Part shown: one piece after another, positions 1-8,306 of the stretch
How positions within the stretch are numbered: the first letter of the stretch is position 1
How the letters are laid out: each line of letters begins with the position of its first letter
NCBI GenBank assembly: GCA_944391015.1
Contig: CALXRZ010000013.1
Span: 1 to 32,886, forward strand
DNA length: 32,886 bases
Reading direction: 5' to 3'
Source of the DNA: an uncultured Clostridia bacterium
Lineage (GTDB): Bacteria; Bacillota; Clostridia; TANB77; CAG-508
Position numbers and translations under genes: made by a program
Notes under the pieces: generated by a model
What the model was told of the DNA's origin: nothing
Database searches by the model: none
What the model saw: the letters and a program-made list of their open reading frames with translations, nothing else

Positions 1-65
1 CGAAAAAATTGACAAAAAAAATTAAGCATTTTGAATGCTTACAAGATTTTTGCCTATGAAAAAGT

Positions 66-111
66 GTTTAAAACCCGGGTAACCACCACAGGTGGCTGCC
101 CTCTTTTAAAC
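66..111. other. GC-rich imperfect hairpin, possible structured RNA or terminator
   Basis: Three nested paired segments are visible: GTTTAAAA (66-73) with TTTTAAAC (104-111), GGG (77-79) with CCC (99-101), and CCACC (83-87) with GGTGG (91-95) around an ACA triloop. The core is about half G+C in otherwise very AT-rich DNA, which suggests selection for RNA structure. The 3' arm contains TTTT but no clean U-tract follows, so it is not a textbook terminator. I could not match it to a known RNA family. Confidence 0.45.
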
Positions 112-174
112 ATAAATATTATTGAATAGATTTATAAATTAAAAATATTATGTTTAACCCACTAGATAAATAAT

Positions 175-218
175 ATTACAACATTATTACAATAATATTA
201 TTTTTGTATTACAAATAT
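175..218. repeat. 11-bp direct-repeat (iteron-like) array, left copy
   Basis: The word ATTACA occurs at 175, 186 and 208, with a degenerate copy (ATTATT) at 197, so four units follow an exact 11-bp period. The units are ATTACAACATT, ATTACAATAAT, ATTATTTTTGT and ATTACAAATAT. The array lies about 75 bp upstream of the pilin promoter. A matching array with the same period lies just after the third pilin gene (1640-1672). Such phased repeats typically bind a cooperative DNA-binding protein; that role is inferred. Confidence 0.55.
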
Positions 219-291
219 ACAAAAAAGTCAGAAAATGTGGTATCCTTATATAAGAAAATGCTGGAATTATCAACAATATATCAAAAAAATG

Positions 292-320
292 TTGAAAAAT
301 GCGAAATCTTATATTATAAT
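292..320 (+). promoter_or_regulatory. Sigma-A promoter of the pilin operon
   Basis: TTGAAA (292-297) and TATAAT (315-320) are separated by 17 bp. The predicted transcription start is near 327, only about 13 nt before the GTG start at 340, so the first pilin mRNA would have a very short leader consisting almost only of the ribosome binding site GAGAGG. Confidence 0.75.
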
Positions 321-339
321 AATATAGAGAGGTGAAATA

Positions 340-726
340 GTGAGAAAAAGTAAGGTATTAAAAAAGTTTACAATAATAGCTATCATCCTAATTTTATTTT
401 TAGCTATATTTAATACAGTATCAAATGCAGACGTACCAACTACAATTGATCCAGGTGATTGGAAACCTTCAGATTTAGAAACAACAGATGTAGACGAAGT
501 ATTAGATATAGGTGCAATTATAGTAAGCATAATAAGAACTTGTGGATTGGTAGTATCTGTAGTTGTATTAATAATTATAGGTATTAAATATATGACAGGA
601 ACAATAGAAGAAAAAGCAGATTATAAAAGTAGTATGAAACCATATTTAATAGGTGTATTTATATTCTTTGCATTAAGCCAACTATTATCTGTAATTATAG
701 ATTTAATACCAGGATTTTTCGAGTAG
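340..726 (+). CDS. VirB2/TrbC-like T4SS pilin subunit 1
   Basis: Likely a membrane-inserted pilin subunit of a Gram-positive type IV secretion system. The 128-residue product starts with a signal-like segment (residues 8-27, ending near SNA-DV), followed by a short acidic extracytoplasmic stretch and two hydrophobic helices (about 57-82 and 103-125). Between the helices lies the signature GIKYMTGTIEEKADYK followed by PYLIG, which is shared with the next two genes. The start is GTG at 340, set by GAGAGG at 327-332. It is the first of three tandem paralogues followed by VirB3/4/6-like genes. Family assignment rests on size, topology and context; the sequence family is short and hydrophobic, so the precise subfamily is uncertain. 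Confidence 0.75.
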   Translation: MRKSKVLKKFTIIAIILILFLAIFNTVSNADVPTTIDPGDWKPSDLETTDVDEVLDIGAIIVSIIRTCGLVVSVVVLIIIGIKYMTGTIEEKADYKSSMKPYLIGVFIFFALSQLLSVIIDLIPGFFE

Positions 727-736
727 GTGGTAGTAA

Positions 737-1190
737 ATGAAAATAAAAGTGACTATAAAAACTATTTTAACACTAATTATAATCTTACTAATAACAGCTA
801 ATTTTAACATAGTACAAGCAAACATACAAGTTGCAAGTGGAGCCGGTAGAGGTAGCACAAGCTCGCGGAAGAGAAGATATAACCATAGAAGATGTTACAG
901 GGGGAGCAAATAATTTTATATATTCAGGAACTACGCAAGATAATCCACTGGATATTACAGGCGTTCAGAATGTAACAGATGTGTTATATAATATCTTACT
1001 AGCAGTAGGAATAATAGTAGCTGTTATAGTTGGATTACTTATAGGTATAAAATATATGACAGGTAGTGTGGCACAAAAATCAGAAACAAAGCAATTACTT
1101 TTACCATATATAATAGGGTGTGTAGTAATATTTGGAGCTTTTGGAATATGGAAAATAGTAGTAGAGCTATTAAACCAAACTCAAGTATAA
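737..1190 (+). CDS. VirB2/TrbC-like T4SS pilin subunit 2, apparent frameshift
   Basis: The reading frame from ATG 737 (preceded by GGTGG) encodes a signal peptide, MKIKVTIKTILTL then a hydrophobic run ending NIVQA, but runs into a stop about 55 codons on. The mature pilin part (two hydrophobic helices around GIKYMTGSVAQKSETK and PYIIG) is in the +1 frame, open from TTG 831, which has no ribosome binding site. Reading 737 and then skipping one base between about 830 and 875 gives a protein with the same layout as its two neighbours. So this is either a genuine one-base lesion, a sequencing error, or recoding. The entry joins both halves; the uninterrupted second part is 831-1190. Confidence 0.65.
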
Positions 1191-1265
1191 AATAAAGATA
1201 TTAAATTTATCTCACAATAAAGAGATATTTATATATAAATTATAAAATCTAAAAGGAGGATAAAA

Positions 1266-1634
1266 ATGAAAAAACTTACTAAAATATTAACAATAATATT
1301 ATTAGTTGCAATTATGCTAACAGTACAAACTGTAGTAGTTAAAGCTACTTATTCAGAACAGGTAGAAGGGTTATTTGATGTAGAAGCAGAAGGAACAGAT
1401 AATATTATGAATGTTGGAGGTAATATAGTTAGTATAGTAACTACAATAGGAATTATTGTTGCAGTTGTAGTGCTTTTAGTATTAGGTATTAAGTATATGA
1501 TGGGTAGTGCTTCAGAAAAAGCAGAATACAAGAAAACAATGATACCATATTTAGTTGGTGCTTTACTAATATTTGGTGCATCAGCTATAGCTAAAGCGGT
1601 AATTGCTATAAGCGAGAACTTAACAGCTGGTTAA
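1266..1634 (+). CDS. VirB2/TrbC-like T4SS pilin subunit 3
   Basis: The 122-residue protein has a signal peptide (residues 8-28, cleavage expected near VKA-TY), then two membrane helices (about 55-78 and 96-115) around GIKYMMGSASEKAEYKK and PYLVG. This is the best-conserved copy of the motif found in the two preceding genes, supporting a triplicated pilin family. ATG 1266 has a consensus AAGGAGG at 1253-1259. The gene closes the pilin cassette: a phased 11-bp repeat array and a strong terminator follow directly, so this unit can be expressed separately from the machinery genes downstream. Confidence 0.78.
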   Translation: MKKLTKILTIILLVAIMLTVQTVVVKATYSEQVEGLFDVEAEGTDNIMNVGGNIVSIVTTIGIIVAVVVLLVLGIKYMMGSASEKAEYKKTMIPYLVGALLIFGASAIAKAVIAISENLTAG

Positions 1635-1639
1635 TAAAT

Positions 1640-1672
1640 ATTACAGAAATATTACAAATATATTACAATTAT
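1640..1672. repeat. 11-bp direct-repeat (iteron-like) array, right copy
   Basis: Three perfect ATTACA words at 1640, 1651 and 1662 give exact 11-bp spacing (units ATTACAGAAAT, ATTACAAATAT, ATTACAATTAT). A fourth degenerate unit (ATTAAAA) starts at 1673. The array sits between the stop of the third pilin and its terminator, mirroring the array at 175-218 on the other side of the cassette. Confidence 0.6.
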
Positions 1673-1676
1673 ATTA

Positions 1677-1703
1677 AAAGTGCATTTTTAATGCACTTTT
1701 TTT
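1677..1703 (+). terminator. Intrinsic terminator after the pilin cassette
   Basis: A perfect 10-bp stem (AAAGTGCATT, 1677-1686; AATGCACTTT, 1690-1699) with a TTT loop is followed by a T-run to 1703. It separates the three pilin genes from the next transcription unit. Confidence 0.85.
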
Positions 1704-1733
1704 ATGTTTTTTGTATCTTTTTGGAGAATTATT

Positions 1734-1742
1734 TGGTATAAT
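1734..1742 (+). promoter_or_regulatory. Extended -10 promoter for the T4SS machinery genes
   Basis: TGGTATAAT matches the extended -10 consensus (TGn plus TATAAT at 1737-1742). No good -35 is seen at normal spacing; TTGTAT at 1711 would need 20 bp. The start codon of the PrgI-like gene is 36 bp downstream. Confidence 0.55.
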
Positions 1743-1778
1743 AAGATGTAGATAATTATAAACTAAGGAGGAACTTAT

Positions 1779-2126
1779 ATGGGAACATATAATTTACCAA
1801 GAGATGTAAAAGGTGAAGGTCGAATTTTATTTATATTCACCGGAAAGAGTATGCTATATACAGCAATAGGTGCAACAGTCGGCTTTGTACTCTTCTATTT
1901 ACCACTATCTGCACTAGGTATGACAATGGTAGGAATAGTTGTAGCAGCAGTATTTGCACTTATAGGATTTTTAATAGGAACAATGAAAATGCCAAACCTA
2001 GCAAAGTTTAAATTTACTCAAAAAACTGGTGGAGAAAATATAGATGATATTATAAGAAGAGCCATAAAGTTTAGAACAAAAGGAAGAAAAATATATATTT
2101 ACAAGGAGGAAGATAAAAATGCCTAA
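1779..2126 (+). CDS. PrgI/VirB3-like T4SS inner-membrane protein
   Basis: This 115-residue protein probably helps dock the VirB4 ATPase to the membrane complex, as PrgI and VirB3 proteins do. It starts with a short cytoplasmic segment (YNLPRDVKGEGRILF, FTGKSMLY), then two membrane helices (about 25-45 and 50-68), then a basic cytoplasmic tail (FRTKGRKIYIYKEE). This order is typical of PrgI-family proteins of Tn916-like elements. AAGGAGG at 1765-1771 sets ATG 1779. The stop overlaps the start of the next gene by 8 nt, implying translational coupling to the VirB4 pair. Confidence 0.72.
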   Translation: MGTYNLPRDVKGEGRILFIFTGKSMLYTAIGATVGFVLFYLPLSALGMTMVGIVVAAVFALIGFLIGTMKMPNLAKFKFTQKTGGENIDDIIRRAIKFRTKGRKIYIYKEEDKNA

Positions 2127-3348
2127 TCAACAAATAAATAATTATGCTACAATACTAGGAATAATAATTGTAGTAATTGTTATATTGCTAATTGCCCTTG
2201 TAGTAGTATATTTTATGTCAAGAAATAAAAAAGAGAAAAAACAAAATAGTACAAGTGATTTTAGTAGTCCAGAAGAAGCAAAAGCTAAAGCAACATCCAA
2301 AGCAAAAACATTTGCTGTAGAGTCTGTAATAGATTTTATGGAGTTTGAAAAAGTAGAAGACAATATGATTGTTGGAAAAAATGGTATGAAGTATTTGATG
2401 GTTGTAGAGTGCCAAGGAATAAATTATGATTTGATGTCAGAGGTAGAAAAAAATTCTGTAGAGGCAGGCTTTATACAATTTTTAAACACAATAAGACACC
2501 CTATACAAATTTACGTACAGACAAGAACAATAAACTTGGAAAACAGTATTAGTACATATAGAGAAAGAGTAAAACAAATAGAAGCAGATTACCAAAAACA
2601 AGAACAAAGATACAAAGAAATGAGAAGTTCAGGAAACTATACAAGAGAACAACTTGAAAGGGCATATTATGAACTTACAAAACAAAAAAATTTAACTGAA
2701 TATGGTAAAGACATTATTTACTCTACAGAAAGAATGAGTTTGAACAAAAATGTATTAAACCAAAAATACTATGTAATTGTACCATATTATCCAGATGAAC
2801 TTGGACAAAATGATTTTGATAAAGAAGAAATTCAAAACTTAGCTTTTTCAGAACTATATACTAGATGTCAATCTATTGTAAGAACACTTGCAGGTTGTGA
2901 AGTTAACGGAAAAATATTAACCTCAGAAGAACTTATTGAATTACTATATGTAGCGTATAACAGAGATGAACAAGAAGTTTATGGCTTAGACAAAGCTTTA
3001 AGAGCAGGCTATGATGAACTATATTCAACAGCACCAGATGTATTAGATAAGAAAATGAGAACTTTAGATAGAAAAATAGAAGAAGAAGCATTTAATAAAG
3101 CAAACAAAAAAGTAATGGAAGCACAATCAGCTAAAGAAAGAGCTTTACAGAAAAAAGAAAATAATATGGACAATCTAATAGATAATTTGGCAAAGTTGAT
3201 TATAGAGCAAAATTCAGCAGGGATAGGATATGATGTAGCACAAAATGCTATAAAGAGTATTGATGAAGATAAAGCAAATAGAGCAAAGCAAGGAGGTACG
3301 GAAGAAAATGTTAAAACGAAAACAAAACGAAAAACAAAATCAGCTTAA
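2119..3348 (+). CDS. Membrane-anchored VirB4 N-terminal domain-like protein
   Basis: The 409-residue protein has one N-terminal membrane helix (residues 10-33) and a basic stop-transfer (SRNKKEKK). A VirB4/TrbE N-terminal-like domain follows at about 60-300: MKYLMVVECQGINYDLMS, FIQFLNTIRHPIQIYVQTR and a coiled-coil insertion near 150-200. The tail is a charged helix ending in lysines. There is no Walker motif. The next gene, overlapping by 41 nt, is a VirB4-type ATPase, so together they look like a VirB4 split into two polypeptides with the N-terminal part anchored in the membrane. GGAGG at 2105-2109 precedes ATG 2119. The domain match is by pattern and context only. Confidence 0.62.
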   Translation: MPNQQINNYATILGIIIVVIVILLIALVVVYFMSRNKKEKKQNSTSDFSSPEEAKAKATSKAKTFAVESVIDFMEFEKVEDNMIVGKNGMKYLMVVECQGINYDLMSEVEKNSVEAGFIQFLNTIRHPIQIYVQTRTINLENSISTYRERVKQIEADYQKQEQRYKEMRSSGNYTREQLERAYYELTKQKNLTEYGKDIIYSTERMSLNKNVLNQKYYVIVPYYPDELGQNDFDKEEIQNLAFSELYTRCQSIVRTLAGCEVNGKILTSEELIELLYVAYNRDEQEVYGLDKALRAGYDELYSTAPDVLDKKMRTLDRKIEEEAFNKANKKVMEAQSAKERALQKKENNMDNLIDNLAKLIIEQNSAGIGYDVAQNAIKSIDEDKANRAKQGGTEENVKTKTKRKTKSA

Positions 3349-5278
3349 TGATTATACAAAACCAGATGAATATGAAATCCTTAAAAAGAAGACTATTAAA
3401 GAGTTAATAGCACCATCTGGAATTGATGCTAGCAATATAGATCACTTGGAGATAATTTCTAATGTAACAAGATATGCTAGAAGTTTCTTCGTATCTACAT
3501 TGCCAAGAATGTGTACTTTCCCAGAATTATTTAGAGATATGTATCTATTTGGAGATATAAATACTTCAATATACATAAATCCGATTCAAGAGTCTAAATC
3601 ACAAAATGAATTAAACAGAGTAATTAACCAACTAGAAACAGAAAGAATTGTTGCAGCAGATAGAGGTAACATTAACAGAGAAAGTGATTTAGGACAAAAA
3701 AGGTTAGAAGCAGAAGAGTTAAGAGACGAAATTGCAGCAGGATATAACAAACTATATGAAGCATCAGTTGTAGCAACATTATTTGCATATAGCCTAGAAG
3801 ATTTAGACAGATATACAAAACTATTATCAACAGAAATGTCAAAATCTTTGGTAGAAGTAAAAAGTGCTTGGGGAATGCAAGAGGAAGCATTTAAATCTAA
3901 TCTGCCTTTGATGGACGATAAAATTAAAAAAACACACACATTTGATAGAAGGTCAATGGGAACGGTATTTCCATTTACAACTTCAGAGGTTGGACATTCA
4001 ACAGGTGTACCACTTGGAATAAATAAACAAACTGGAGTTCCAATACTTTTTGATAATTTTCACAGTTCTCTTACAAATTATAATATGGTTATATTTGCTA
4101 AGTCTGGTGCTGGAAAATCAGTAACGATGAAAACATTAGTATCTAGATCAGCTGTTCTAATGGGAGTACAAAGCTTGGCGCTAGATGCTGAAGGAGAGTA
4201 TAGTATAGTAGCAGAAAGTCTTGGAGGTATAAATGTAGTAATAAGTCCATCATCTAAAACTGTTATAAATATATTTGATATTGAAACAGAAGTTGTAAAA
4301 GACGAAATAACAGGTAGAGAAAAAGTTGTACTAAATGTAGAAAACAAAGTAGAAGACGTTACGCAAGCTTTACTTACTATGGCTAAAGGTAGTACCAGAA
4401 GTGAAGAGGTTAACGAACTTACAAAACAAATTATAGCAGAGTCTGTTGCAGAAGAATATGCAGCACACGGAATAAACAATGATCCAAATAGCTTATTTGA
4501 AGCTGCAAGTGGAGAATTTGGCTCAAATATGTTAGGAAGAAAAAGAAAAGATATGCCTACTATTGGTTCTTGGTATAGAAGAATTCAAAAGAAGGCAGAT
4601 GATAATAAAAACCCAGACTATAATTTCCATTATAGTTATTTACTAAAAGTTATGAAACAGTACATAAGAGAGTATGACGGACAAATGGCATACTTTGATG
4701 GACAATCAACTTTTGATTTACTAGAGGGAACACTATTTATAAACTTAGATATATCGCAACTAGAAGAAAAATTTGCAAGGCCTCTTGCACAACAAATTTT
4801 GCTAGAGTGGATTTGGGAAAAATATGTAAAAAAGAATAGTGAAGATAGAACAAAAGCTGCTAAAAAGAGAGTGTTAGTGGATGAAGCATGGATGTTACTT
4901 CCTTTCCCAGAAGCAGTAGATTTCTTAAACACAATGGCAAGACGTGCTAGAAAAAGAAATGTGTCACTTGCAATTATTTCACAAAGATTCCAAGATTTTT
5001 ATGAAAAACCAGAGGCACAAGCAGTATTAACATCATCAGATACAAAATTATTCTTAGCACAGGATAAATCTGAAATACAATACTTAAAAGAAGTATTTAA
5101 ACTAAGTGACGGAGAAGCAGGCTTCTTAGTTACTTGTTTAAAAGGAGAAGGCTTACTAAAAGTAGGTGGAGATAGTGCAATAATACAAATACAACCAACA
5201 GCAAAAGAGTTTGAATTCGTTGAAACAAACTTAAATAAACTAATGCAAAAAGGTAGAAAAACAGGCAATAGATATTAA
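3308..5278 (+). CDS. VirB4-type T4SS ATPase
   Basis: Cytoplasmic ATPase that would power pilus assembly and substrate transfer. The protein (about 656 residues) has a Walker A, FAKSGAGKSVTMKTL (near 262-276), an extended TrwB/VirB4 ATPase fold, a Walker B, RVLVDEAWMLL (near 520-530), and the downstream RKRNVSLAIISQRFQDF motif typical of VirB4/TraC. ATG 3308 is chosen over the in-frame ATG 3260: the latter lies inside the previous gene without a ribosome site, while 3308 is preceded by GGAGG (3291-3295) and GGAAGA (3300-3305). It reads directly into the VirB6-like gene with a 11-nt gap. This is the most confidently identified T4SS component. Confidence 0.9.
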   Translation: MLKRKQNEKQNQLNDYTKPDEYEILKKKTIKELIAPSGIDASNIDHLEIISNVTRYARSFFVSTLPRMCTFPELFRDMYLFGDINTSIYINPIQESKSQNELNRVINQLETERIVAADRGNINRESDLGQKRLEAEELRDEIAAGYNKLYEASVVATLFAYSLEDLDRYTKLLSTEMSKSLVEVKSAWGMQEEAFKSNLPLMDDKIKKTHTFDRRSMGTVFPFTTSEVGHSTGVPLGINKQTGVPILFDNFHSSLTNYNMVIFAKSGAGKSVTMKTLVSRSAVLMGVQSLALDAEGEYSIVAESLGGINVVISPSSKTVINIFDIETEVVKDEITGREKVVLNVENKVEDVTQALLTMAKGSTRSEEVNELTKQIIAESVAEEYAAHGINNDPNSLFEAASGEFGSNMLGRKRKDMPTIGSWYRRIQKKADDNKNPDYNFHYSYLLKVMKQYIREYDGQMAYFDGQSTFDLLEGTLFINLDISQLEEKFARPLAQQILLEWIWEKYVKKNSEDRTKAAKKRVLVDEAWMLLPFPEAVDFLNTMARRARKRNVSLAIISQRFQDFYEKPEAQAVLTSSDTKLFLAQDKSEIQYLKEVFKLSDGEAGFLVTCLKGEGLLKVGGDSAIIQIQPTAKEFEFVETNLNKLMQKGRKTGNRY

Positions 5279-5289
5279 GGGGAGGAGAC

Positions 5290-8157
5290 ATGGAAATATT
5301 TAAAAAGAAAAGTTTAATACTAAAGATAGTAATTGCTCTAGTTGTAGTTATATTGTTTAATTTTTCTGCTCCTACAATAAGTCAGGCAGGTGTGGCAGAA
5401 GTTATAGGTGGAACATTAGCTGAACCAGTACTTGATTTGGCATTAGCGTTAGGTGATGGAATAATGTATATTGTACAAAGTTTATTGTTTGGAATGGATG
5501 AATCTTTACTTAAAGTTGCTGTACCGGGAGCAGGTATAGTAGAAACAGTTGCAACAATTGCTGGAGGAATTTTAGGAATTGCAGCTGTAGTAGCAGTAAC
5601 AGTAGTTACTGGTGGAGCCGCTTTAGCAGCTATTATACCTGGTGTAGTAGTAGGTGGTACGGGAGCCTATGTCGGACATGAAATTGCAGTAGCAGCACTA
5701 CCAGATTCATTTTACTTACCAATATATGCTATTAGTCCAGAGTCAATATTCCAAAACAGAATTGGTTTATTAGACGTGAACTTCTTTTCACCAAATGAAT
5801 ATGAAGACATAACAACTGAAGATGGTCAGACTATAACTCAAGAATCAACAGCAGCAACTTTACAATCTACAATATCAAGCTGGTATTTAACCTTAAGAAA
5901 CTTTGCCATAGTAGTTTTATTAATAGTATTACTATATATAGGTATTAGAATTGTAACTAGCAGTGCATCTCAAGATAGAGCAAAGTATAAAGAAAAACTA
6001 TTTAGTTGGGTAGTAGCTTTATGTTTATTATTTTTTATGCACTACATAATGTCATTTGCTACAACAGTTGTAGAAGCAATATCAGAAGGTATAAATAGCA
6101 TAAATAAGCCAATATTAATAACACTATCATCAGAACTAGAAGAAAAAGATTACAAAGTAGAAGTTGTAGGTGAAGACGGAGAAAGAGGTAGTGTACCAAT
6201 AAAAGAATATTTTGAGGATGTAGGCCTAATTTCTGATTCTGGAGCTTATGTATGGCCAACTAACTTAATGGGAGTTGTAAGACTAGACATGCAAATGGAC
6301 CAAAATGAAACAGAGGAAAATCAACTACTAAGAAGAGTAGGTTATACAATGCTATTTTTAATTTTGGTATTTTATACTGTTGCATTTCTATTCATGTATA
6401 TAAAGAGGTTAATAATGCTTGCATTTTTGACAATGATAGCCCCATTAGTTGCAATGACTTATCCAATTGACAAGATGAATGATGGAAATGCACAGGCATT
6501 TAATATGTGGTTAAAAGAATATGTATTTAATTTACTAATACAACCATTCCATTTAATTTTATACACAATGCTTGTGGGATCGGCACTAGATTTTGCAACA
6601 GAAAACATATTATATGCTGTAGTTGCAATGGGATTTTTATTCCAAGCAGAAAAATTACTACGTAAATTCTTTGGATTTGATAAAGCAGGTACATTAGACA
6701 CTAATGGTTCTACTTTAGCTGGTATGGTTGGTATGGCAGGAATTAATGCTCTTAGAAGAATAGGAGGCGTAGGCAGAAAAAGTGGTGGCAAGTCTAGAAA
6801 TGGCAGTGGTAGTGAAAATGGTGGAAATACTGGCAGAGTAAGACAAGCTGACAGAGGAAGAAGTGCAAGAGACTTATTAAATGCAAGACAAGGAAATACT
6901 GATGCACAACCAAGATTAGGATCACAAAATATACCAGCAAATCCTGATCCTGATGATGTACAAACACCAATGCAAAGAATGCTTGAAGCAGATGAAGAAA
7001 ATAATAATTTTGGAAATTCACAAGAAAGAGATGCACAGGCAAGAAGCGCATATCAACCTACTTCTCCAAATTATACGGCACAACAGTATGCTGATGTATT
7101 AAGAAATGTTGGGTATGATGATGACACAATAAATGAAATTATAAGAACAGATCCAAGATATGCTAACGATTTTGATCAGACACAGCAACCACAAATACGC
7201 CAACATGTTGACCATGATCAACAACTAGACACTAATGAACCTTTAACACTTGGACAAAGGTTAAGAAACAACTTCTTAGCATCAGAAGAAGATACAAGAG
7301 GTGCAGGACAATGGCTTGCTCAAGGAGTAAGTAAAACTTGGAATGAGAGTCAGTTGAAAAATAGATTAATTGATTCTCCTCCAGCTAGATTAGGCAGACA
7401 AATAGGAGCAAAAGCAACCAAAGTGAAAGACATGGCAGCTAATGGAGCTAATAAAGTTAGAAAAACAATACCAAAACCTTTAAGAAATACTATTAGAGGT
7501 GCTGCAACAGTTGCAGGAAAGGCAGCTACTTATGCTGTACCAAGAGTAGGTAAGCTATATGCAAAAGCAGCTCTTGGAGCAACCGCTGGTCTTGTAGGAG
7601 TTTCGGCGGGATTAGCAACATCAGATGATAGAAACATTTTAGCTTATGGTGGTGCTGGCTTGGCAGCTGGTTTGGCAGCAGGAACTGCGGGAGAAAACAT
7701 AGCAAGTAATGCATCAAGAGGAATTCAAGATATAGGAGAAAAAGCAGTAAGTACGTATACAACTGCAGCTAAAGGTGCAGATGCTGAAAAAGCAAGATTA
7801 CAAGCTAAAGAAGATAAGGCAGCAATGAAAGATAAAGCAAGACAGGAAAAATATATGAATAAATTAGATGTGCCTAAATCTGAGATAAAACAAGTAATGG
7901 AAGATTATCAAAAATATAGACAAAGTGGTATTACAGATGATGACATAATTATAGGAGCTATGAAAGCAGACAGAGACAAGTTTGGAGACGGAAGAGCAAA
8001 TGATGAAAGAATACTTCTAGCAGCTATAGCAAATGAAACAGGAAGAGATAATAAGAAAATTAAAGAATATGGAGAAAGATTAAAAGAACTAGGCCTAAGT
8101 GAAGATGATGTAAAGAAATTTACAAACGAAGTTAGAAACATACATAAAATGATTTAG
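5290..8157 (+). CDS. VirB6/TrbL-like polytopic T4SS channel protein with long tail
   Basis: This 955-residue protein has an N-terminal hydrophobic signal or anchor (10-28) and several membrane segments (about 85-140, 200-222, 236-258, 350-375, 378-398 and 415-450). The ordering, including IKRLIMLAFLTMIAPLVA, NMWLKEYVFNLLIQPFHL and FGFDKAG, is typical of VirB6/TrbL-like proteins of Gram-positive conjugation systems. From about residue 480 the protein is a hydrophilic, Gly/Asn/Arg-rich linker, then a basic Ala-rich stretch (about 700-840) and a charged helical C-terminus. The segment around TSSASQDRAKYKEK resembles the pilin core motif. GGGGAGGAG just upstream sets ATG 5290. It likely forms the membrane channel. 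A hairpin follows the stop. Confidence 0.78.
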   Translation: MEIFKKKSLILKIVIALVVVILFNFSAPTISQAGVAEVIGGTLAEPVLDLALALGDGIMYIVQSLLFGMDESLLKVAVPGAGIVETVATIAGGILGIAAVVAVTVVTGGAALAAIIPGVVVGGTGAYVGHEIAVAALPDSFYLPIYAISPESIFQNRIGLLDVNFFSPNEYEDITTEDGQTITQESTAATLQSTISSWYLTLRNFAIVVLLIVLLYIGIRIVTSSASQDRAKYKEKLFSWVVALCLLFFMHYIMSFATTVVEAISEGINSINKPILITLSSELEEKDYKVEVVGEDGERGSVPIKEYFEDVGLISDSGAYVWPTNLMGVVRLDMQMDQNETEENQLLRRVGYTMLFLILVFYTVAFLFMYIKRLIMLAFLTMIAPLVAMTYPIDKMNDGNAQAFNMWLKEYVFNLLIQPFHLILYTMLVGSALDFATENILYAVVAMGFLFQAEKLLRKFFGFDKAGTLDTNGSTLAGMVGMAGINALRRIGGVGRKSGGKSRNGSGSENGGNTGRVRQADRGRSARDLLNARQGNTDAQPRLGSQNIPANPDPDDVQTPMQRMLEADEENNNFGNSQERDAQARSAYQPTSPNYTAQQYADVLRNVGYDDDTINEIIRTDPRYANDFDQTQQPQIRQHVDHDQQLDTNEPLTLGQRLRNNFLASEEDTRGAGQWLAQGVSKTWNESQLKNRLIDSPPARLGRQIGAKATKVKDMAANGANKVRKTIPKPLRNTIRGAATVAGKAATYAVPRVGKLYAKAALGATAGLVGVSAGLATSDDRNILAYGGAGLAAGLAAGTAGENIASNASRGIQDIGEKAVSTYTTAAKGADAEKARLQAKEDKAAMKDKARQEKYMNKLDVPKSEIKQVMEDYQKYRQSGITDDDIIIGAMKADRDKFGDGRANDERILLAAIANETGRDNKKIKEYGERLKELGLSEDDVKKFTNEVRNIHKMI

Positions 8158-8170
8158 TATAGCTTAACAG

Positions 8171-8207
8171 TAAAATGGAACAGAAAAATGTCCTCTGTTC
8201 CATTTTA
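8171..8207 (+). terminator. Strong hairpin after the VirB6-like gene
   Basis: A perfect 14-bp stem (TAAAATGGAACAGA, 8171-8184; TCTGTTCCATTTTA, 8194-8207) encloses a 9-nt loop. The U-tract is short (TTTT then ATAA), so it may act as a partial terminator or as an mRNA-stabilising element between the membrane machinery and the downstream T4SS genes. No clear promoter is seen before the next gene at 8307. Confidence 0.6.
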
Positions 8208-8306
8208 TAAAATATAAATGAAAATTTGATTATTGATTAATTAGAACTATTTTAAATTTAAATTCAAAAGGCCAAAAGTGTACCTTAAGGAAGGAATGAA
8301 ATATAA

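Larger units (their letters stand above)
1..291. other. AT-rich upstream intergenic region
   Basis: No gene is seen here. The stretch contains a small perfect hairpin at 24-40 (AAGCATT, loop TTG, AATGCTT), a GC-rich hairpin at 66-111 and an 11-bp repeat array at 175-218, each of the last two listed separately. It precedes the T4SS promoter at 292. Any gene to the left ends outside the window. Confidence 0.6.

Noticed and set aside
66-111. 3' end of an SRP RNA or a known riboswitch
   Set aside because: No GGAAGGAAGCAGC-type SRP tip or recognised riboswitch core is visible; the identity stays open.
1640-1672. CRISPR array
   Set aside because: Repeat units of 11 bp without unique spacers; no Cas genes in the window.
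3260-3307. Upstream ATG for the VirB4 ATPase
   Set aside because: No ribosome site, lies within the preceding gene, and GGAGG/GGAAGA point to ATG 3308.
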